DNA from: Pedosphaera sp.
GTDB lineage: Bacteria; Verrucomicrobiota; Verrucomicrobiia; Limisphaerales; Pedosphaeraceae
DNA: 9,555 nt
Assembly (NCBI GenBank): GCA_028293465.1
Contig: JAQGOT010000376.1
Span: 1 to 9,555, forward strand
Direction of reading: 5' to 3'
Shown here: positions 6,102 through 9,555 of the stretch, piece after piece
How the letters are laid out: each line of letters starts with the position of its first letter
Numbering within the stretch: position 1 is the first letter of the stretch
Translations under genes and position numbers: made by a program
Notes under the pieces: model-generated
What the model saw: only the letters and a program-made list of their open reading frames with translations
Database searches by the model: none
What the model was told of the DNA's origin: nothing

Positions 6102-7301
6102 TCAATCCTTGCCCTGCGGAAAAATCCGGTTCGGATAGAGATCCTCCAGGTGCACGACGGCATTGGTGAACATCCCTTCCCAGCCCAGCGGGCTCTCGTA
6201 AATCCTGCCATTGAAAGACAAATTCAACACCGGTTCGTGCAGATGGCACCGGATGAGCGGCACACCAACCCCAACGAGTTCCTTCTGGCGCAGCTTATAT
6301 TCCTTCATGGTCGGGCCGCCGTCTCCACCGTCCGCGCCCCAAGGAATCTTGGAGGCGCTGAATTCGTATAAATACACATTGGGCAAGCCCGGATCAACAA
6401 TCCCAAAGTTGGCCGTCTTGCCCGTGCGCTGCGTCACCGGGCAGACCAACACATTCGTATCGGCGATGTATTTTGGCACCAGGTCGGACAGCCAATTCGG
6501 CAGCGCGTGATTGTCTTTTTCATAAGCCCGGATCGCTTTTTCGATTTCCAGGAGGTGCCCTGTGCAAGCGTCTTTGTCCTTCTGCGCCCGCAAGGCCTGG
6601 GCTTTGAACGCGGCCGCCGCCGACGGCTGATAGGCGGCGGTCTTTTGAAAGTCCGCCCACAGCGTGTCGATCCCTTTGCCTGTTGCCTGCGCGAAAAACG
6701 CGTCGGAATATGAGCCTTGCCGCAACGCTTCGTTGAACCGGCGGATGACCTTCGTACCGTAGGTCGCTTCCACATACATCAGGAAGGCGGACGTGCACCA
6801 GTAACCCGAGGTGTAATGCGGAAACTCCGCCGAACAATGCGGGTAGCTCCAGCCGTTGGTGTAACCCAGCGTATAACGCACATAATCGGCAATGCCCTCG
6901 GTCCAGTGGCCGGGCGCGCCGGGGGCGTACTGCTGGGCCACATGGGCCATTTCATGCACGAGCGCGCCCAGGTCGTTGGGATGCTTCGTGAACCAATCGG
7001 AGCTGAGATAGATTTTGGTCCCGGCGGTGAGGCCCGGTTCTGCCTGGTCATGCCGAAAGATAAGATCAAATTGCTGCGGCAGCTTGGCGGGGTCCTCGGC
7101 CATCAAGTTGAGAATCTTGGGATAGACCTCATCACAAAGCTGCCGGGCCTCCTTGGCGAACGCCGCCATCTCTGGCGTCTCACTGATATCCGGCTCGCGC
7201 AGCGAGCCCGCCCGGCTGGCGCCCGCCAGCAAGGTCGCCACAAACAGGATCACGGCAATCCGCCGCCATGACCGGGAGGGCCTGGAGTTTTTAAGCTTCA
7301 T
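6102..7301 (-). CDS. Secreted basic-secretory-protein-type putative zinc protease with extra pseudopilin-like C-terminal domain
   Basis: A 399-residue protein with an export signal: positive residues at 8-14, hydrophobic core IAVILFVATLLAGA (15-28) and probable cleavage after A28 or A31. Residues 40-230 resemble the plant basic secretory protein family: IYLSSDWF (97-104), HEMAHVAQQ with the metal-binding HExxH at 116-120, and WTEGIADYVRY (133-143), where E135 or D139 could complete the zinc site. A predicted peptidase, not proven. The C-terminal 150 residues resemble the globular part of pseudopilin-like proteins of Verrucomicrobia: IEKAIRAYEKDNHALPNWLSDLVPKY (253-278, given here as two stretches, IEKAIRAYEKDN and HALPNWLSDLVPKY) and VLVCPVTQRTG (284-294). 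The family is normally near 200-250 residues, so this tail is an addition. The frame extends upstream to a TTG at 7370, but the ATG at 7301 gives the clean signal peptide. No strong ribosome binding site is seen. Confidence 0.85.
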   Translation of the reverse strand: MKLKNSRPSRSWRRIAVILFVATLLAGASRAGSLREPDISETPEMAAFAKEARQLCDEVYPKILNLMAEDPAKLPQQFDLIFRHDQAEPGLTAGTKIYLSSDWFTKHPNDLGALVHEMAHVAQQYAPGAPGHWTEGIADYVRYTLGYTNGWSYPHCSAEFPHYTSGYWCTSAFLMYVEATYGTKVIRRFNEALRQGSYSDAFFAQATGKGIDTLWADFQKTAAYQPSAAAAFKAQALRAQKDKDACTGHLLEIEKAIRAYEKDNHALPNWLSDLVPKYIADTNVLVCPVTQRTGKTANFGIVDPGLPNVYLYEFSASKIPWGADGGDGGPTMKEYKLRQKELVGVGVPLIRCHLHEPVLNLSFNGRIYESPLGWEGMFTNAVVHLEDLYPNRIFPQGKD

Positions 7302-7340
7302 ATTACTGAGGTTGCAATAAACGTTATCGGCCCGAAGGTT

Positions 7341-7511
7341 ATGGTTGCTGATTATCGTAAAGCCGTGCAAGCTGTCGACTGTTCCCAGCAGACCGCCGAA
7401 AAAGGCGCCACCGCCGCGACGGGTATGACCGAGGTTAGCCTAAATTTCTCTTGCGCGCTGGGAAAAGGTGTGTTCAATATGGTGGACGTTCCGTCTGCTT
7501 TAGTGGATTAA
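7341..7511 (+). CDS. Possible small ORF of unknown function upstream of tdh (56 residues)
   Basis: An ATG-started frame reads MVADYRKAVQAVDC at its beginning and ends VFNMVDVPSALVD before TAA. The composition is protein-like, with mixed polar and hydrophobic residues, no low-complexity stretch, and two cysteines (about residues 14 and 36). I recognise no family. No well-spaced ribosome binding site precedes it (GAAGG sits too close to the ATG), and the frame is open for at least 13 codons before the ATG. It could be a small gene, a remnant of a decayed one, or a chance opening in a control region. Its stop is 64 bases before the tdh start. Confidence 0.2.
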   Translation: MVADYRKAVQAVDCSQQTAEKGATAATGMTEVSLNFSCALGKGVFNMVDVPSALVD

Positions 7512-7563
7512 TGGCGGGAGGAAGCGGATTTGGCAAGCACATTTTCAACCCGACTCAGCAGCG

Positions 7564-7569
7564 AAAGGA
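7564..7569 (+). promoter_or_regulatory. Ribosome binding site of tdh
   Basis: AAAGGA ends 5 bases before the ATG at 7575. It settles the tdh start in favour of this ATG over the in-frame TTG at 7530. Confidence 0.75.
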
Positions 7570-7574
7570 CCAAA

Positions 7575-8606
7575 ATGAAAGCATTGGTTAAGAGCAAATC
7601 AGAACCCGGCCTGTGGCTGGAAGATGTCCCCATGCCCGAGATCGGCCTCAACGATGTGTTGATCAAGGTGGATCGCACCGGCATCTGCGGCACCGACGTC
7701 CACATCTACAAATGGGACGCCTGGGCGCAAAAGACCATCCCCGTGCCGATGGTGGTCGGCCATGAGTTTGTCGGGGAGATCGTCGAGGTGGGCTCCAATG
7801 TGAAGGACTTCTTTCCCGGCGACATCGTCAGCGGCGAGGGCCATGTGGTCTGCGGGCGGTGCCGCAACTGCCTTGCCGGGCGACGCCACCTCTGCGCCGA
7901 CACTAAAGGGATCGGCGTCAACCGTCCCGGCGCCTTCGCCGAATACCTGGCTCTGCCGATGACGAATGTCTGGCCGCACAATCGGAAAATTAACCGCGAT
8001 ATCGCCGCGATTTTTGATCCATTCGGGAACGCCGTTCATACGGCCCTAACCTTCCCGGTCCTCGGTGAGGATGTGCTCATCACCGGCGCCGGGCCCATTG
8101 GCATCATGGCCGCCGCCATCGTCCGCCATGCCGGGGCCAGGTTCATCGTGATCACCGACGTGAACCCGTACCGCCTGGCGCTGGCTCGGCAAATGGGCGT
8201 CACCATGGCCATAAACCCCAGCGAAACCGATCTGCGCCAGGTGCAGAAGGAATTGGGGATGGTGGAAGGTTTCGATGTCGGCCTGGAGATGTCCGGCAAT
8301 GCCGCCGCCTTCCGCGACATGATCGCCAACATGAGCCATGGTGGGAAGATCGCCATGCTCGGCATTCCCGAAAAGGAAATGGCCATTGATTGGAACACCG
8401 TCGTTTTCAGCATGCTCACGATCAAAGGCATTTACGGCCGGGAAATGTATGAGACCTGGTACAAAATGACCGTCATGCTGCAAAGCGGGCTCGACATCAG
8501 CCCGGTCATCACCCATCGCCTGCCTTACACGGAGTTCCAAAAGGGCTTCGAGGTGATGCTCTCCGGACGATCTGGAAAAGTGGTTCTGGATTGGAAAACC
8601 CATTAA
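7575..8606 (+). CDS. tdh: L-threonine 3-dehydrogenase
   Basis: This cytoplasmic, zinc-dependent, NAD-linked enzyme oxidises L-threonine to 2-amino-3-ketobutyrate, the first step of the threonine-to-glycine route. It has 343 residues (E. coli enzyme 341). The medium-chain dehydrogenase layout is clear: catalytic-zinc residues C38 (GICGTD), H63 and E64 (VGHEFVGEIVEVG), structural-zinc cysteines C93, C96, C99 and C107, and the nucleotide-binding GAGPIG at 171-176, with D195 following the second strand. These positions coincide with E. coli Tdh numbering, which argues strongly for Tdh over other zinc alcohol dehydrogenases. The next gene is kbl, 20 bases downstream, encoding the enzyme for the unstable product; the pair is almost certainly one operon. 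In E. coli the order is kbl-tdh, the reverse of here. Confidence 0.96.
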   Translation: MKALVKSKSEPGLWLEDVPMPEIGLNDVLIKVDRTGICGTDVHIYKWDAWAQKTIPVPMVVGHEFVGEIVEVGSNVKDFFPGDIVSGEGHVVCGRCRNCLAGRRHLCADTKGIGVNRPGAFAEYLALPMTNVWPHNRKINRDIAAIFDPFGNAVHTALTFPVLGEDVLITGAGPIGIMAAAIVRHAGARFIVITDVNPYRLALARQMGVTMAINPSETDLRQVQKELGMVEGFDVGLEMSGNAAAFRDMIANMSHGGKIAMLGIPEKEMAIDWNTVVFSMLTIKGIYGREMYETWYKMTVMLQSGLDISPVITHRLPYTEFQKGFEVMLSGRSGKVVLDWKTH

Positions 8607-8613
8607 CCCCGAA

Positions 8614-8618
8614 AAGGA
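8614..8618 (+). promoter_or_regulatory. Ribosome binding site of kbl
   Basis: AAGGA sits 8 bases before the ATG at 8627, inside the 20-base gap after tdh. This gives kbl its own initiation signal within the operon. Confidence 0.75.
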
Positions 8619-8626
8619 AAACCGCC

Positions 8627-9555
8627 ATGTACGGCTCGCTCAAACAGCATCTCACCAATCAACTGACCGACATTCGCAAGAACGGACTGTACAAGTCCGA
8701 GCGCACCATCACCACACCGCAAAGCGCCCACGTCAGTGTCGGCGGCGGCGCGCCGGTCCTCAACTTGTGCGCGAATAACTATCTCGGCCTCGCCTTTCAT
8801 CCGGAGGTCGTGAAGGCCGCGCACGAAGGACTGGAGAAATGGGGCTACGGACTGGCCTCCGTCCGGTTCATTTGCGGCACCCAATCCCTGCACAAGGAAT
8901 TGGAAAAGAAGATCAGTGAATTTCTGGGCACCGAAGACACCATCCTCTACAGCTCCTGCTTTGATGCCAATGGCGGCTTGTTTGAAACTCTTTTGGGCGC
9001 GGAGGATGCCATCATCTCGGATGAATTAAATCACGCGAGCATCATCGACGGTGTGCGGCTCTGCAAGGCGCAGCGCCTGCGCTACAAGAACAACGACATG
9101 GCCGATTTGGAGGCCAGGTTGCAGGAAGCCAAGGGCGCTCGTTTTCGCATGATCGCCACCGACGGTGTTTTTTCCATGGATGGCTACATCGCCAACCTCT
9201 CCGCGATTTGCGACTTGGCCGACAAATACGATGCGCTGGTGATGGTGGACGATTCCCACGCGGTCGGTTTCATGGGCAAACGCGGCCGCGGCACGCACGA
9301 ATATCGCAACGTGATGGAGCGGGTGGACATTCTCACCGGCACGCTGGGGAAGGCCTTGGGCGGCGCGAGCGGCGGCTACACGAGCGGACGCAAGGAAGTC
9401 ATCGAATTCCTGCGCCAGCGTTCCCGTCCCTACCTTTTTTCGAACACCCTCGCTCCCGCCATCGCGGCCGGTTCCATCAAAGCCCTCGAACTCCTCTCGC
9501 AGGGCACCGCGTTGCGCGACAAATTGGAAGCCAACACCCGCTATTTCCGCCAGGG
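8627..9555 (+). CDS. kbl: Glycine C-acetyltransferase (2-amino-3-ketobutyrate CoA ligase), cut by right edge
   Basis: A pyridoxal-phosphate enzyme of the alpha-oxoamine synthase family that cleaves 2-amino-3-ketobutyrate with CoA to glycine and acetyl-CoA, finishing the pathway started by Tdh. The window holds the first 309 codons of about 395-400. Visible features are NLCANNYLGLAFHPEV (46-61), VRFICGTQSLHKELE (79-93), SSCFDANGGLFE (109-120), SDELNHASIIDG (131-142, with H136), MVDDSHAVGF (206-215, with D208 and H211 for the cofactor ring) and TGTLGKALGGASGGY (237-251), where K242 is the cofactor-binding lysine. The SFDANGG-like stretch and the tdh neighbour favour Kbl over relatives such as 8-amino-7-oxononanoate synthase or 5-aminolevulinate synthase. 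It starts at an ATG with a good ribosome binding site. Confidence 0.96.
   Translation, partial: MYGSLKQHLTNQLTDIRKNGLYKSERTITTPQSAHVSVGGGAPVLNLCANNYLGLAFHPEVVKAAHEGLEKWGYGLASVRFICGTQSLHKELEKKISEFLGTEDTILYSSCFDANGGLFETLLGAEDAIISDELNHASIIDGVRLCKAQRLRYKNNDMADLEARLQEAKGARFRMIATDGVFSMDGYIANLSAICDLADKYDALVMVDDSHAVGFMGKRGRGTHEYRNVMERVDILTGTLGKALGGASGGYTSGRKEVIEFLRQRSRPYLFSNTLAPAIAAGSIKALELLSQGTALRDKLEANTRYFRQ

Larger units (their letters stand above)
7302..7574. promoter_or_regulatory. Divergent spacer upstream of tdh-kbl and the secreted-protein gene
   Basis: This 273-base spacer must carry the promoters of the minus-strand secreted-protein gene and the plus-strand tdh-kbl operon. A weak tdh promoter candidate is TTGCGC (7451-7456) with CAATAT (7475-7480), 18 bases apart; neither hexamer is convincing. 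CGCC (7394-7397) and GGCG (7404-7407) flank an A-rich hexamer and could form only a 4-base-pair hairpin. An open frame of 56 codons occupies 7341-7511 and is listed separately. No operator palindrome was seen. Confidence 0.45.

Noticed and set aside
7302..7370. Earlier TTG start for the secreted protein
   Set aside because: It would put 23 non-hydrophobic residues before the signal peptide, whereas the ATG at 7301 gives a normal one.
7394..7407. Small hairpin CGCC-GAAAAA-GGCG upstream of tdh
   Set aside because: Only four base pairs and no T-run; too weak to call a terminator or attenuator.
7530..7574. Earlier TTG start for tdh
   Set aside because: The ATG at 7575 has a well-placed AAAGGA and gives zinc-ligand numbering identical to the E. 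coli enzyme.
8046..8603. 185-codon minus-strand frame antisense to tdh
   Set aside because: Histidine- and glycine-rich shadow; tdh has every catalytic residue in place.

Overview
The window looks like chromosomal DNA of a GC-rich Gram-negative bacterium. I lean towards Verrucomicrobiota of the Pedosphaera/Limisphaerales kind, because one secreted protein has a C-terminal tail resembling the pseudopilin-like proteins common there. That placement is an impression, not proof. No rRNA, tRNA, CRISPR array, insertion sequence or phage gene was seen.

Layout. (1) Positions 1-656 (minus) hold the N-terminal part of an RND efflux permease that runs off the left edge. (2) A short AT-rich divergent control region (657-801) with two inverted repeats separates it from a LysR-family regulator (802-1701, plus), the likely controller of the pump and of itself. 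(3) The LysR gene meets a large convergent gene tail to tail, sharing 4 bases. That gene (1698-5051, minus) encodes a 1117-residue fusion of an L-fucokinase-like GHMP kinase module and a UDPGP-type sugar-1-phosphate nucleotidyltransferase. Just upstream, overlapping it by 8 bases, is a GalU-like nucleotidyltransferase (5044-5922, minus) with a rewritten nucleotide-binding loop. The two form a translationally coupled pair for sugar activation. (4) At 6102-7301 (minus) is a secreted, zinc-protease-like protein of the plant basic secretory protein type with an added C-terminal domain. (5) A 273-base spacer (7302-7574) leads into a plus-strand operon, tdh (7575-8606) and kbl (8627 to the right edge), which converts L-threonine to glycine and acetyl-CoA.

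The tdh-kbl pair is textbook: both have good Shine-Dalgarno sites and every expected catalytic residue visible. The most unusual part is the 1698-5922 sugar-activation pair. The kinase-plus-pyrophosphorylase logic recalls the FKP fucose salvage enzyme, but the domain order is reversed, the nucleotidyltransferase is of a different type, and signature loops in both the kinase and the partner GalU-like protein depart from consensus. Its substrate cannot be read from the sequence.
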